A stretch of DNA of 64,000 bases from Serripes groenlandicus (taxonomy: Eukaryota > Mollusca > Bivalvia > Cardiida > Cardiidae): assembly GCA_031761405.1 (NCBI GenBank), contig JASEVX010000011.1:40922066-40986065 (forward strand), given 5' to 3'. The notes beneath the pieces were generated by a model. It saw only the letters and a list, made by a program, of their open reading frames with translations, was not told the origin of the DNA and ran no database searches. Position 1 is the first letter of the stretch; each line of letters begins with the position of its first letter. Shown here one piece after another: positions 1 through 10,315 of the stretch. A program made the translations under genes and the position numbers.

Positions 1-130
1 TGCTCAAAACAAGTAATTTCTCCTTATTGTCACATTGTGTTCCCTCTTTTTTATAAATATACTATCAATTATAGTAATATTTCCTTTTTTTATGGCAAAA
101 AAAGAAAATTGCTCGTAACAAGCCTTCTTC
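1..130. repeat. Palindromic MITE fragment (TTAA-flanked family)
   Basis: The stretch carries both halves of the hairpin core seen in many places here: a TAATTTCTCCTTATTGTCAC part and, further on, an inverted ATGGCAAAAAAAGAAAATTG part followed by CTTCTGCAG. It resembles the better preserved copies at 22897, 53514 and 54279. The outer ends are missing or diverged. Confidence 0.45.
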
Positions 131-317
131 TGCAGAGTTTTGGCCGTAACATTACAATTTATACGCCTATATATTTTTGTAGAGAAAAGAAAGATAGAGA
201 TAGAGAGTGTTGAGTAAAAATTGTTCAACATGATTGTCCCGAGTATATTCCTAAAACTGTTCAATGGATTCCCTTGAAACTTAGTTCGTTGGTAGATGGC
301 GAAGAGAAAGTAATGCA

Positions 318-2960
318 CAAGACCTTCACTTTATGTTTGTCAAGTTTTATGTTTTAGTTAATCGCACGTATGTTCTTAATTAATTGACAAACTATTCATT
401 GTATCATTAAAGATTTGGAACTTAGGTAAACTGCCATTATTAATATTGCAGGGCAGAAGAACCATAATGTTTAAGTCATGTGTGTATTCCTATTCAGCTT
501 CGTTTATTAAACTTAGATTTTTGTCAGAAACATTACTACTTAAATAAATAATAGATTCTCTTGCATCCTTGTATATAGATAGAACTACAAGAGCGTCGGT
601 TTGGAGTCATCAGTTATTTATAGTTACGACGAAAAGAAGGTCAGAGGAAATTAATCATCACGCGACCGTGAGTTATACGTTGACGTCATCGTAAGCCACG
701 TCAAAAAAGTTAAAGCGTTACCGGAAACATTCATACTTTATGTAAAGATCACAGAAAATTACTACGCGACCAACATCATCATAGTTAAAGCGTCACCGGA
801 AACATTCATACCTTATACATAAACGACGCTACGAAAAATGACTCGATCGTTAGACACATAATCAAGAAATGAAATGACGTCATACCCACGCCACTTGAGA
901 AAGATTTTGTAATCAATGAATTTAGATCAAACAAGGATTGACGGTTAGTAAAAGACGACAGTTACGACAATATTTGAAATAATGGTGCCTTGGAAACCAA
1001 TGAAAACGAAGCGTCACAGGTTTTCCAGAAACGTCCATCAGAAATTGCTTATTGAAGCAATGTCTTTAACCATTTCAAAAATTAAAATTTCATTTATAGA
1101 GATTTCTGTAGTTTTACCTAGATATATGAGGAACTGGTTAATACACATCCAGTTAAACATATCCCACCTGCTTGTTGACGCTTTTTATGAACAGACTGTC
1201 AATGAGCGATATGTATGCGTCTTAATTTGATTACAAAATATATGTTAAAGGCGTTTTTGTAAGCGAAAAGTATTGAACGATTTAAATCTGTAAATCAGAA
1301 CGTCATCGTCACAGTTTGCTTTTCAGCCGCTTTTAAATCCGTTTTTATCACGCACTAGGACATGCTGAGACCGAACGAAGGAAAGAGAAAGCACTTGACC
1401 AGAAACATTCGGATACTCCTCTCCAAACACAATACTCTTTTCTGATTTATATTTTAAAATGAGGTATCAATAGTGTTACTATTTATCTATTCGAGTGTTT
1501 AGTTTAACTCGAATAATGGTTCTTGCTTATCCAATATGGGATAAAAATGACGTTAAGAGTATCATGGAAATAAATCGTTACCTAAAAGATTAAAAATATA
1601 TACGACTTGGTTTATCATCAAAGTCGAAGCTAAGCACTCGTTCGGTTTACATTAAGGCCAAAGTAAATTTCTCTTTGGGTGTGTGTTTTGTAAAGGCAAG
1701 CAAATAAAGCACTAGACGAGTCCCCAATGAGCTGAATTCCTTTATTTACTCCTACTACGTTTTCAATTATGAAATGACAAAAGAGGGATTAATCGTGTAC
1801 TAATTATTTACAATTATTGTCCGATATAATCATTACCATTTGAGTATAAAACATGTTTTACACACATGACCCAATTTTTATGCCCTATTGAGTAGTAATA
1901 TTTATACATTTTATAACGGATTTTAACAGATCTTGTATCAGATAATTGGAGTTATCAAAGGCAATATGATGAGCATCTTGTGACAGAGTAAATATACATT
2001 GAGAATCTGCAAAGCGGCATTTAGAAATCGCTTACACGCGTTCATCTGTATATTCTCAATACATGACATGGGTTTCAATCCCTAAATTTCGGAACCATAT
2101 AACATAATGGCACAAAGTTTATCGACAAACACGCTGAAAAAGATATTTACAGGTATACATGAAAGTTCATTTAAAGAATTAAATAGTGTGAAAGAATACA
2201 CTGCGCCTTGATGGACATCGACACTGCCCTTTTATATAATGAAAGTTTGTTCGTGAAACATACACCTACATAATTAAATTCATTCACTGATTCAAGTTAT
2301 TGCCATTATAATACTATGTTTTGCGTCTTGACAGCTGGACGTTTTAAAGATCATTTTTACAGTATTAACTGTGTATTTATAAGCTTGGTAATATGTATTT
2401 AAAATATAAAGTTGCTTTTGTAATCCTGAGATAGTATCCGAAATACAAGCTATATCATGCCCATACTTTAATATAAAACATCTCTACAATATGTTGGGAA
2501 ATCTGTATGCCTTTAATTCAATTGTCTGCCATTGTATCATTTATTTTCATAGCAAAAAGCTGCATCCCTGTCCAGCCTGTCCGTTCGCAAAGTAACAAGT
2601 TCACTATATACGTAGACTTACCACTCGACCAATGCTACTTCAATAGATATGTATTCATTTTTTTGAATATTTCAACTGAAATTATAAGCTGTAAGTTTAT
2701 TGTGTCATCGGGGTAAAACAAATACGTTTGTAAAGTACCGTTTACACCATCTATGCAATCAAGTGATCTCTTGTTTCTAATTACAGAATCGCTTTACAAT
2801 GCCACTGAGTGTCGACATTTCACGAAAGGTAAATGCTATGTAAAACATGACTTATTTATTGGAGTTTGATGCCGTTTTATACAGTTTTTAAGGTTTCTTT
2901 AACACCTATTATTTTACATCATTGCCAAACAAGTTATCAGCTTGTAATTACCATTCTCGA
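318..2960. repeat. Duplicated block A1 (about 2.6 kb)
   Basis: The sequence aligns end to end with 10316-12745 in the same orientation, for example around GACCGAACGAAGGAAAG at 1371 and 11441. Its last 700 bases also align with 24421-25200. The right edge, CTCGAGGTATGCT, recurs at three other places (about 14830, 25180 and here). The right third is LINE-derived and reads on the minus strand. No intact gene is seen in the left two thirds. Confidence 0.75.
1890..2710 (-). pseudogene. LINE reverse-transcriptase remnant (block A1)
   Basis: Read on the minus strand, this is the same degenerate non-LTR retrotransposon segment as 11725-12580. It covers the region around and downstream of the reverse transcriptase active site. 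Frames are broken several times and no continuous domain is left. The call rests on alignment with the better preserved copy in block A2. Confidence 0.5.
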
Positions 2961-3159
2961 GGTATGCTTCCTGTTAACTAGTACTTGTGTCGTTTGTGTG
3001 AAAAAATCTCCAAGGCAGAACGCGCTCAAAATGGGATTGAACCTGGAACCTTTCGTACTAGAGGTCTCCGTTGGGCCATTGCACCACGTTCTTCCATTTA
3101 CATGTATATAACGGAGGTCTGTTAATCTGCTCACGTGTTTCCTGGCTTTATAACATCAG

Positions 3160-3362
3160 TAAAAGTCACTGTGACTTGCGTCACTCGTCTTTCACAAATG
3201 TGCTGTTTAAAAGTCTATGTGGAAAAGCAGCCAGTAGCTTGGACAGTATGTTGTGTAGTGTACTGGTGTGGGAAAATCCGGAAAGGCATGAATAGGAGAA
3301 CTGGCCGACGTGATATGACTCAATAATTATTGAAAAAGGCGTTAAACCCTAATCAATCAATC
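3160..3362 (+). mobile_element. V-SINE/RUDI-like SINE, 5'-truncated
   Basis: It shares the SINE body with the copies at 46030 and 59722: TATGTGGAAAAGCAGCCAG, the TGTTGTGTAGTGTACTGG region, and a tail GGCGTTAAACCCTAATCAATC. The tRNA-like head is missing or too diverged to see. Confidence 0.6.
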
Positions 3363-3587
3363 TCACCTCAGTACTCCTCACAACATTCTTCCGAGGCAAC
3401 TGACAAACTTTTAAATATTTCTTTTAGCTTATTGAATAAAGACAATGCCGCTTATCACAATGGTGATGGTCAATCAAAATTCAATGGCCAAGCCGATCCG
3501 AACTTACGACCTCGGGATTCTATAACCCGGGAAAATTGTAAAAAGCCGTGACACATGTGTCCACAAGTGTGTATGGTTTATAATATT

Positions 3588-3844
3588 TATGAACCATTCC
3601 ACGAGAAAATCAACATGTGGAATCTGCATAAAGTATCGACCCGGATCAGCTTAAGCATTCCGCCTGGGCTAACCCGGATAACACTTGTCCTCCTCCAGTG
3701 GATTTTCTGATTCAGGAATCATCACTCTATAACTCCTTCCCACTGTAAGGGAATGTGTCGGTCCGGATTAGCATTCGCGGACTGCTCTGGGTCGATACAT
3801 TACGCAGAGTCAATAATGTTGATTTTCTCGTTGAACACGGCTCA
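3588..3844. mobile_element. MITE, GAGCCGTTCCACGAG family
   Basis: The left end, GAACCATTCCACGAGAAAAT, and the right end, GATTTTCTCGTTGAACACGG, form terminal inverted repeats. The interior has the family core GGATCAGC..GGGCTAACCCGG and the CCACTGG..GATTTTC stretch. Similar copies lie at 8985, 35205 and 60208. Confidence 0.65.
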
Positions 3845-3855
3845 ATTATATATGT

Positions 3856-4110
3856 GCACGCGTATACTATGCATTGGATTATCGGGGTGGATGTCCGGGT
3901 GTCCCGGTCAACTACGAAGGACTATTCTGTGTGCGCGTGTGTATGGTTTAAGTTATCTTATGTTCGTCATTATATGCCCGTGTATGCTTTGCATTACGTT
4001 ACGGGTCAACTACAAAGGACATCCTCATTGACATGTTATAGTGTGATAATTATGTTTATACGTGTCCGTATAACAAAGGACATTCCCACTACCATGCTCT
4101 GTTCTGTTTC
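3856..4110. repeat. Degenerate tandem repeat, about 100-bp unit
   Basis: A motif built from CGTATACTATGCATT, CCGGTCAACTACGAAGGA and CATTATATGCCCGTG recurs about 2-3 times with much drift. Long open stretches in two frames here are repeat-driven and show no recognisable protein. Confidence 0.4.
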
Positions 4111-4307
4111 CGCGTTTATTATATATTTGTTGTTTCTTCACTTAATTTGAAATAGTTCCATCTCATGTGTAAGTGGCTGTTTATTCTCTAGCGTTTGTTA
4201 ACACTTCTGTGAAAATTAGCTGAATTGTATTCCCCTGTATTCACATGCCTTCATATATAATGATCTTAAATTGTAAAAAGAAAGGAGTTTAATTGATGAA
4301 TACATGA

Positions 4308-4545
4308 ACAGCCTCTGTGATGTAGTAGTAGAGCGTTCGCTTCGGGTGCGGGAGTTCGTGGGTTCAATGGTAGTAATGGCTGCCCTATTTGGCGCTAAGG
4401 GTTGTTTGGTTAGCATTACGACTGACTGGCTGGTGTCAGGATAATTGGACATGTAGTACTGGTAAATTACCTAGGAAACGCCGTGATATAACTGAAAATT
4501 GTTAAAACGGACGTAAAACACCAAACAATCAATCAACCAATAGAC
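4308..4545 (+). mobile_element. tRNA-derived SINE, second family
   Basis: A tRNA-like head is visible: GTAGTAGTAGAGCGTTCGC as A-box region and GTTCGTGGGTTCAA as B-box region. The body has CGACTGACTGGCTGGTGTCA and GTAGTACTGGTAAATTACC, and the tail is ACACCAAACAATCAATCAA. The same body occurs inverted at 44598 and as fragments at 18800 and 47440. Confidence 0.65.
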
Positions 4546-5034
4546 GAATGCTCGTCTTGTGTATGTACTTATGCAGAGCATTTAAATCAATATCTTTCTT
4601 TCTAAAAATGAACAGGCCTAATAAATTACAAATATCCGGATTTCCCCATACCTTTGTTATAAACACTTGATCACGTGACTGAAATTGTATATTAAAAATG
4701 TAATTATTTAATATTATTCCTCATGCTGTACAATATCTGTACCTGAGAGAAATAAAGAAACTATTCTGTTCACATCGCCGAATCGATTCTCTCTGAGTCA
4801 TGGACATGCAATTCGATATGATCGCCAAAGCGGGTGAATATGTTTATTGTGCGATATACTTTGGTGATCACTCGATGTTATTGTCACTTTTACAACTTGT
4901 ATGGAGCATCCCAGTCATGATAGTATAATCTTTTAATAAACATGTATTTTCAAACTGTGTGGCAAATATAGAAACTGCTCATCATGGGCAAGTTCTTTAG
5001 TTGCCTCAATGGTATCAATAGTCGTCTACTGTAG

Positions 5035-5277
5035 ATGTGTAAAGCTGCGTCCACATATAGGAAATGGTTAGAAACAATGTTAACTCAATCTTACGTTATC
5101 CAGGAACTGTTGTTATTGTACTTTCAGCGTACCAAGCCCTCCTATTCTTCCTTAGCTCTTAAACGCAAGCATTTCGTGTCAGTCGTGGTTTTCCTTGGTA
5201 CCACCGTTTTGCTCTGGAGCCTTTTATACGCAGAAAACTCTCCACTAACATCAATCAATGTCTTCCGTGTTGTCTAA
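5035..5277 (+). pseudogene. Fucosyltransferase N-terminal part: cytoplasmic tail and membrane anchor
   Basis: This 80-residue reading frame ends at TAA (5275-5277) and lies in the same frame as the fucosyltransferase that follows, with no frame change between them. Residues about 43-66 go from a basic KRKH to a hydrophobic segment (VSVVVFLGTTVLLWSLLYA), the layout of a type II Golgi signal anchor. TTGTTATTGTACTTTCAG (5110-5127) looks like a 3' splice acceptor, so the real exon may start at 5128, in phase 0, after an unseen upstream exon. After the TAA the frame runs open through KYVKHASIARK into the stalk repeats. Either the TAA is an inactivating mutation or sequence error, or the protein starts downstream without an anchor. 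A rescuing intron would have to be about 35-40 bases, which is unlikely. Confidence 0.6.
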
Positions 5278-5310
5278 AAATACGTTAAACATGCAAGCAT
5301 AGCAAGGAAG

Positions 5311-5700
5311 ATACCCAATACTACATCTACATATTTACTCACAACGAAGATGCCCGATACTAGATCTACTACTCCACTCACAACGAAGATGCCCGATACT
5401 ACATCTACTACTCTACTCACAACGAAGATGCCCGATACTACATCTGCTACTCTACTCACAACGAAGATGCCCGATACTACATCTACTACTCTACTCACAA
5501 CGAAGATGCCCGATACTACATCTACTACTCTACTCACAACGAAGATGCCCGATACTACATCTTCTACTCTACTCACAACGAAGATGCCCAATACTACATC
5601 TACTACTTTACTCACAACAAAGGTGCCAGATACTACATCTACTACTCTACTCACAACGAAGATGCCCAATTCTACATCTACTAGTTCTCCAGAAAAGAGT
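5311..5700 (+). repeat. Coding minisatellite, ten 39-bp units
   Basis: Ten units of 39 bp start at 5311 with no frame break. Each encodes 13 residues of the form MPDTTSTTLLTTK. The first unit starts ATA and the eighth GTG; the other eight begin with ATG. The last unit has drifted at its end. The units form a Thr/Ser-rich stalk between the membrane anchor and the catalytic domain, a likely site for O-glycosylation. Most differences between units are single-base substitutions, which suggests recent expansion. Confidence 0.9.
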
Positions 5701-6510
5701 ACAGACGAGTTTAGAAAGCAACACCTGTTGACAACTGGACTAATTGGCAGAACAGGGAACGTCATGTTTCAAATAGCGACCATAATTGGGATAGCTAAAA
5801 GAACCTGCTATACCCCGGTATGCCCAAAGAAGCACTTAACTGTTATTGACTCGATATTTAATCTGCAGAATGTAGAGCGAAGGGATTATAGCTTATCTAT
5901 ATTTAAGGCATTAGGTGAACCAGGATGTGCAATTTATGACAATAAAATCAAATCAAAAATAAAACCGGGTTACAACTGGACGCTTCATGGATATCGACAG
6001 AGTATTAGATATTTCAAAGATCACAGTGACTTGGTGCGATCTTCTTTTATATTCAAAGATACTATAAAACAGAACGTTTCTATGTATCTGAATGATAAAA
6101 AGTTTTATAATAAAATCAAAGTTTGTTTGCACGTGCGTCGCGGAGATATGTTAAAGCTGTTGCATTATCACAACGCATCAGACGCACAATTTATAAGCCG
6201 TGCCCTCGTACTGATGGAAAAGATACTACGTCCAGCCAACTTTTCCCTAATAGTAGCTAGTGAGGATATACCTTGGTGTATGGAAAACATTAGAAGAGAC
6301 TACGTGCAATACTCACCGTTTAAAGATGCCGGGTCCGATCTCTATCTTCTCACACAATGTGATCACATGATAATCACGACAGGATCGTTCGGCTGGTTTG
6401 GGGCGTGGCTTAATGAAACTGGTCTGGTCGTTTATGATAGAAAGTTGTCTCTCTATCCACCATGTGTGAAAAGAAGTGATTACTTTCCTAGTCACTGGTT
6501 GGGAATATGA
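5350..6510 (+). CDS. Galactoside alpha-1,2-fucosyltransferase-like (GT11), possibly broken upstream
   Basis: The frame encodes 386 residues. By family it would transfer fucose from GDP-fucose to galactose in the Golgi, making H-type glycans. Residues 1-117 are nine of the 13-residue stalk repeats. The catalytic domain follows: GRTGNVMFQ (133-141) is the usual N-terminal G-R-x-G-N motif, HVRRGD (261-266) is the diagnostic GDP-fucose binding motif, and TTGSFGWFGAWL (343-354) is the C-terminal conserved motif. Several N-x-S/T sequons are present (NWT, NVS, NAS, NFS, NET). The catalytic part is of normal family length and has no stop or frameshift. The Met at 5350 is only the first one after the in-frame TAA at 5275; a membrane anchor sits upstream in the same frame, so the true start is uncertain. 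A C-terminal copy lies at 14851-15084. Seen: motifs and frame. Inferred: specificity and activity. Confidence 0.9.
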   Translation: MPDTRSTTPLTTKMPDTTSTTLLTTKMPDTTSATLLTTKMPDTTSTTLLTTKMPDTTSTTLLTTKMPDTTSSTLLTTKMPNTTSTTLLTTKVPDTTSTTLLTTKMPNSTSTSSPEKSTDEFRKQHLLTTGLIGRTGNVMFQIATIIGIAKRTCYTPVCPKKHLTVIDSIFNLQNVERRDYSLSIFKALGEPGCAIYDNKIKSKIKPGYNWTLHGYRQSIRYFKDHSDLVRSSFIFKDTIKQNVSMYLNDKKFYNKIKVCLHVRRGDMLKLLHYHNASDAQFISRALVLMEKILRPANFSLIVASEDIPWCMENIRRDYVQYSPFKDAGSDLYLLTQCDHMIITTGSFGWFGAWLNETGLVVYDRKLSLYPPCVKRSDYFPSHWLGI

Positions 6511-6720
6511 AATCGTTCTCGATTGCGTCTATTCCAATACGGAACGCCTTCCATAATGTCTGTAACTTAACACGTGTGCAAATATCACGAACACCTAGGA
6601 AATATTCAGATCAGCCCGTGCCTCCACACAGTCAGATCAGGATATTCCCTGTTCAACATCTAGTCTTATAAACATCGTGGAGGCCTGTGCAGAATGAATG
6701 TACCTAGACCTAACCGTAAG
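6511..6720. other. Fucosyltransferase 3' flank, also present at 15085-15510
   Basis: The 3' flank aligns with the flank of the 14.85-kb fragment, for example GGAACGCCTTCCATAATGTC and CAGATCAGCCCGTGCCTCCA. The site ACATCTAGTC near 6656-6665 is the empty version of the site that holds a 230-bp transposon at 15260-15489. No clear polyadenylation signal was identified. Confidence 0.7.
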
Positions 6721-6798
6721 ATTACGCAATTCGAACGTAATTGCCAATATCTCGAAAACTCCCGAATATTTGTTTTCGTGAGACGTAGTAACCTCGGT

Positions 6799-7594
6799 AA
6801 TGGCCCTGTCACACTATTGCGTATGATAGAAACGTATTAGTTGGGTATGAAAATTCATAATTTATTTCCATACGCACAAAAAGCTCTTGGAAATACAGAA
6901 TTGTTTGTACTTACCGTATTGAACCTATGAGTAGCGTATGAGTAGCGTATCGCCAGCGTATGTCCAGCGTATTACCAGCGTAGTCTGCGTATGCCTAGCG
7001 AATGAGTAGCATATGAACTGCGCATGTCCAGCGTACCGCTATCACGTGATAAAGAAATGGAATCTTATATATACACGTTATCAAAACGCGGGCAATACGC
7101 AGGGCATGAGCTTGCAATACGCCAATCATACGCTAGTTGTACGTTATGTATACGTTACTCAATCGTCTGGCATACGCAAAGATGTATATATATATATATA
7201 CGTTGCAGATACGTCATACATACGTTAGAAGTATGTTACTCATGCGCCATCAATACGCTACCTGTACGGTACACCTTCATGCCAGCGTATGTCAGCGTAT
7301 GCCCAGCGTACTCGATCTATAAGTAACGTACCTCTAGCGTAACTCGAGCGTTTTCAGCGTATGCCTTGCGTCTGCTTTGCGTATAAACCATACGTCCGAA
7401 TACGCACTAACTTTTTAGGCATGCACAACAAAGAAATCCTGCTTCGCCGTATGCCAGCGGATGCCACCGTTTGCGACCGTGCTTGAAACGTATAGAACCT
7501 ATGCCTAACGTAGTCCTATCGTATGACAGCGTATGAGTGATATTTTTCATACGGTGGCATACGCTAGTACGATACGCAATAGTGTGACAGGGCC
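6799..7594. mobile_element. TIR element filled with degenerate GTATGCCAGC repeats
   Basis: The ends ATGGCCCTGTCACACTATTG and CAATAGTGTGACAGGGCCAT are perfect inverted repeats next to TA on both sides. The interior is an array of about 10-11-bp motifs (AGCGTATGCC and its complement GGCATACGCT) that changes strand several times. Open frames here come from the array. A right-end piece is repeated at 33808-33990 in block B2. The TIRs suggest a non-autonomous DNA transposon; the superfamily is not assigned. Confidence 0.75.
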
Positions 7595-7784
7595 ATTAGG
7601 TAGTAACAGAGCGTACTACGCGGATGCGGTAGGCTAAGGGTTCGATCTCTAAAGAAAGAAGTAATGGATTTCCTTCTTTGGTGCGGATAACTATTAGGAG
7701 CTCAAGTAGAATACTTTATGGACAAACTGAGAGAAAATTGCTCATGATCACAATATTATTTTTCCTTTAACCAAGTCAAATATT

Positions 7785-8155
7785 TCTATTCCCTGATATC
7801 TGCATTATTAAATCGGGAACAGAACCATTTAGTTCATACAGACACATGTTGATGCATCTGCAGCAGACGACTTTTGAAAATACAATGACAAAAGGAGAAA
7901 TTGCTCATAATGAGCATTTTCACCTTTTGCCACAATGTTTTCATCTCTTTTCAATAATTAAACTTTCCCACATTCCGCAGTTGTCTACACTTATATCTTT
8001 GAATAATATCTGTAAATGAAAGTTCAATTATTGAAAACAATGTGGCAAATGGAGATATTTCGCATGCTGCAGATGCATCAAAATGTGTCTGTATGAGCTA
8101 AATGGTTCTGTTCCCGATTTAATAATGCAGATATCAGGGAATAGAAATATTTGAC
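7785..8155. repeat. Long palindrome with about 73-bp near-perfect outer arms
   Basis: The left arm from GTCAAATATTTCTATTCCC to about 7858 is the complement of the right arm ending GGGAATAGAAATATTTGAC. Inside lie two hairpin cores of the GGAGAAATTGCTCAT family. The part between the arms is in the opposite orientation in the block B2 copy at 34165-34440. Confidence 0.85.
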
Positions 8156-8984
8156 TTCCTGGACATCGAAGACACAATATATTCGGCATGTAGTAGTTAT
8201 TGTTACCGTCTTATTGTTCGCTTCCTTTCACTCTGCTGCATCCTATCCGTGCGTTCAGCTGAGACTAATGAAACGAATATTATTCATTTTCCGTTTTCGA
8301 CTTTTGGAAAAACGAGAGCTATTGTCATGACCACACTGGCGTCGTCGTCGGCGGCGGCGGCGTGGTCGTCCGGTTAAGGTTTTTTGTTCAGCTCAGCTCT
8401 TTTTTCCTGTTTTCTCCCTATCAGTCGAGCGGCTGTGCCGTACGCGGTGCTCTTGTTTAAAAATAGGTCGATAGTTACGCTGATTCACAATGTGTGCACG
8501 TACATTTTGTAGGAAACTAAAATAATAATGTATTTAAGTTTAAGTATATTTTATATACTGATCTGTTATCATGTAGAATAGTTATTGAATCAATAAATGC
8601 CCATTTTCAGAATCTAACTCATTCTTGTTTTTGTACATATGACATACTAGTCCCCCTGCCCCCGGTCCATGCCTTGAGTGGCATTTTCCCTCTGAACAAG
8701 ATATACAAATAGCCACTACGGTTTATTAACTTTACTTTATTTACAAAAGGCTTTGCATTTTCTTTATAATTATGGACCATGTAAAAGCAGAGACCTATGC
8801 ATACATTTAAATGTATTTATATGTCTCTGGTAAAAGATGCACATGTACTTGCTAATTGATAAATCGTTTTTATGCTCCCCTGGGGATGCCATTTGACTTT
8901 ATGAGAGTCTTAAAACTTCGGATCAAATAGAAAGCATATCCGACCTTTAACGAATATATTTTTCAGAAAACCCAGTCTAAATCT

Positions 8985-9265
8985 ATATATGAACCGTTCC
9001 ACGAACAAATCAACATTATGGACTCTGCGTAATGTATCGACCCAGATCAGCCTGCGCTGCCCTTACGGGCTAATCCGGGCCGTCACATTCCGTCTCAGGC
9101 GGGTAGAGGTAAAGAGAAATGATTCATTCTTGAAACTAAAAATCCACAGGAGGCGAAAAGTGTTTGTCCGGGTTAGCCTGTGCGGCATGCTTAGGCTGAT
9201 CAGGATCGATACTTTACGCAGAGTCCACAATGTTGGTTTTCTCGTGGAACGGCTCATATATATTA
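8985..9265. mobile_element. MITE, GAGCCGTTCCACGAG family, nearly complete
   Basis: The ends GAACCGTTCCACGAACAAAT and GGTTTTCTCGTGGAACGGCT are inverted repeats that continue inward through GACTCTGCGTAA. The core contains CCAGATCAGCCTGCGCTGCC and CGGGTTAGCCTGTGCGGCAT. Open frames on both strands are shadows of this palindromic layout. Confidence 0.75.
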
Positions 9266-9794
9266 ATGAAATTAGTATCACTGTGTAGATATATTATTGT
9301 AGTATGCGAGACTGTTTGCACCTAAATAGTATCAATAGTAGTATTTGATATACATCGATTATAAATAAAGGACACATTTTATTTTTGTTCTTTGTTTTTA
9401 TAAAATTGTAAGCCTTAATTCAACCTAAAAAAAGACAATCATAATCATCCTTTATCGAAATATAAAGAAGGCATATTAAAGATAGATCATTATATTGTAT
9501 GAAGTCGTTTTTGAGCACTTTAGTAATAACTTAATTAATGAAAGCGTTTTAGCGAGAACATATTTTGTAACGTTCTCTGTCAGTTTTTGGCTCGTTTTCG
9601 TATGTCTCTTAGTACTTCGCGATGCGTTGTAAAACTATTTAATAACAAGAAGACCAAAATGTGCCTACATTGCTCACCTGGCTACCATAGCATAAAATAA
9701 AAAAAGGTTACCAAAAACAGAAAGGGTCAAATATGATGTAGGGATTAGACGTTTTATATGCTGCGATATATGTGATATTCCGCATGCGAAGTTT

Positions 9795-10315
9795 AGTCGT
9801 GAAGTGACAAGTTAAGTCCTGAAACCATTTGGTTTACAGTTTGCTTAACATTGACTGCAACTCTAATGTGTCATATAAGCTGAAGTTTCTTAATTTTAGA
9901 ACCAATAAACGGTTTTTAATCTGTTCTAACTAGATCAATTAGATAAAAACACATAGGTGCTTAAATATTAACATATATATTAAGGTTTAATTCCTCTAGT
10001 TATAATTTAAGTATTAGACAGGCTTTGGAAGGAGAGGGGAATTCGATATGCTCCTTCCAGTTTAGCAGAAGTATGATAACAAAAACGGGAGTATATAAAC
10101 AAACAGTACGAAGTTAACTTAAATAGTTTAAAGATATTTATAATCAAAATTGAGTATTTATGAAATTAAAAGAAACAGTTCACATGTGTAGTCAACATAT
10201 AGCAAGAATGCAATGGTCTGAACAAACTGTATGGGGAGGAACGTTCTAAGTTTAGAAATACAACAGATTTTTATAAATAGGCAAAACATCCCCCGAATGT
10301 TGGGGCCGTAAACCA
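9795..10315. other. No gene or clear repeat seen
   Basis: AT-rich sequence between blocks B1 and A2. No long open frame, TIR pair or tandem array was recognised. Confidence 0.4.

Larger units (their letters stand above)
7424..9790. repeat. Duplicated block B1 (about 2.3 kb)
   Basis: It aligns in the same orientation with 33808-35968. It includes the right end of the TIR element, the palindrome at 7785-8155 and a MITE at 8985. A GC-rich stretch around 8283-8470, with a (CGG)n-like run at 8345, is missing from B2. No gene is seen in it. Confidence 0.8.

Noticed and set aside
3753..4150. 92- and 131-codon frames
   Set aside because: Both cross a MITE end and a degenerate tandem repeat; no domain and no conserved feature.
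5266..5303. A very short intron removing the TAA in the fucosyltransferase
   Set aside because: A GT near 5268 and an AG near 5302 exist, but the intron would be about 35 bases and has no polypyrimidine tract.
5274..5765. Minus-strand 163-codon frame with VVDVVSGIFVVSR repeats
   Set aside because: It is the antisense shadow of the fucosyltransferase stalk repeat, whose plus strand has catalytic motifs downstream.
7013..7326. Three overlapping plus-strand frames
   Set aside because: They lie inside the short-repeat array of the TIR element and have repeat-driven composition.
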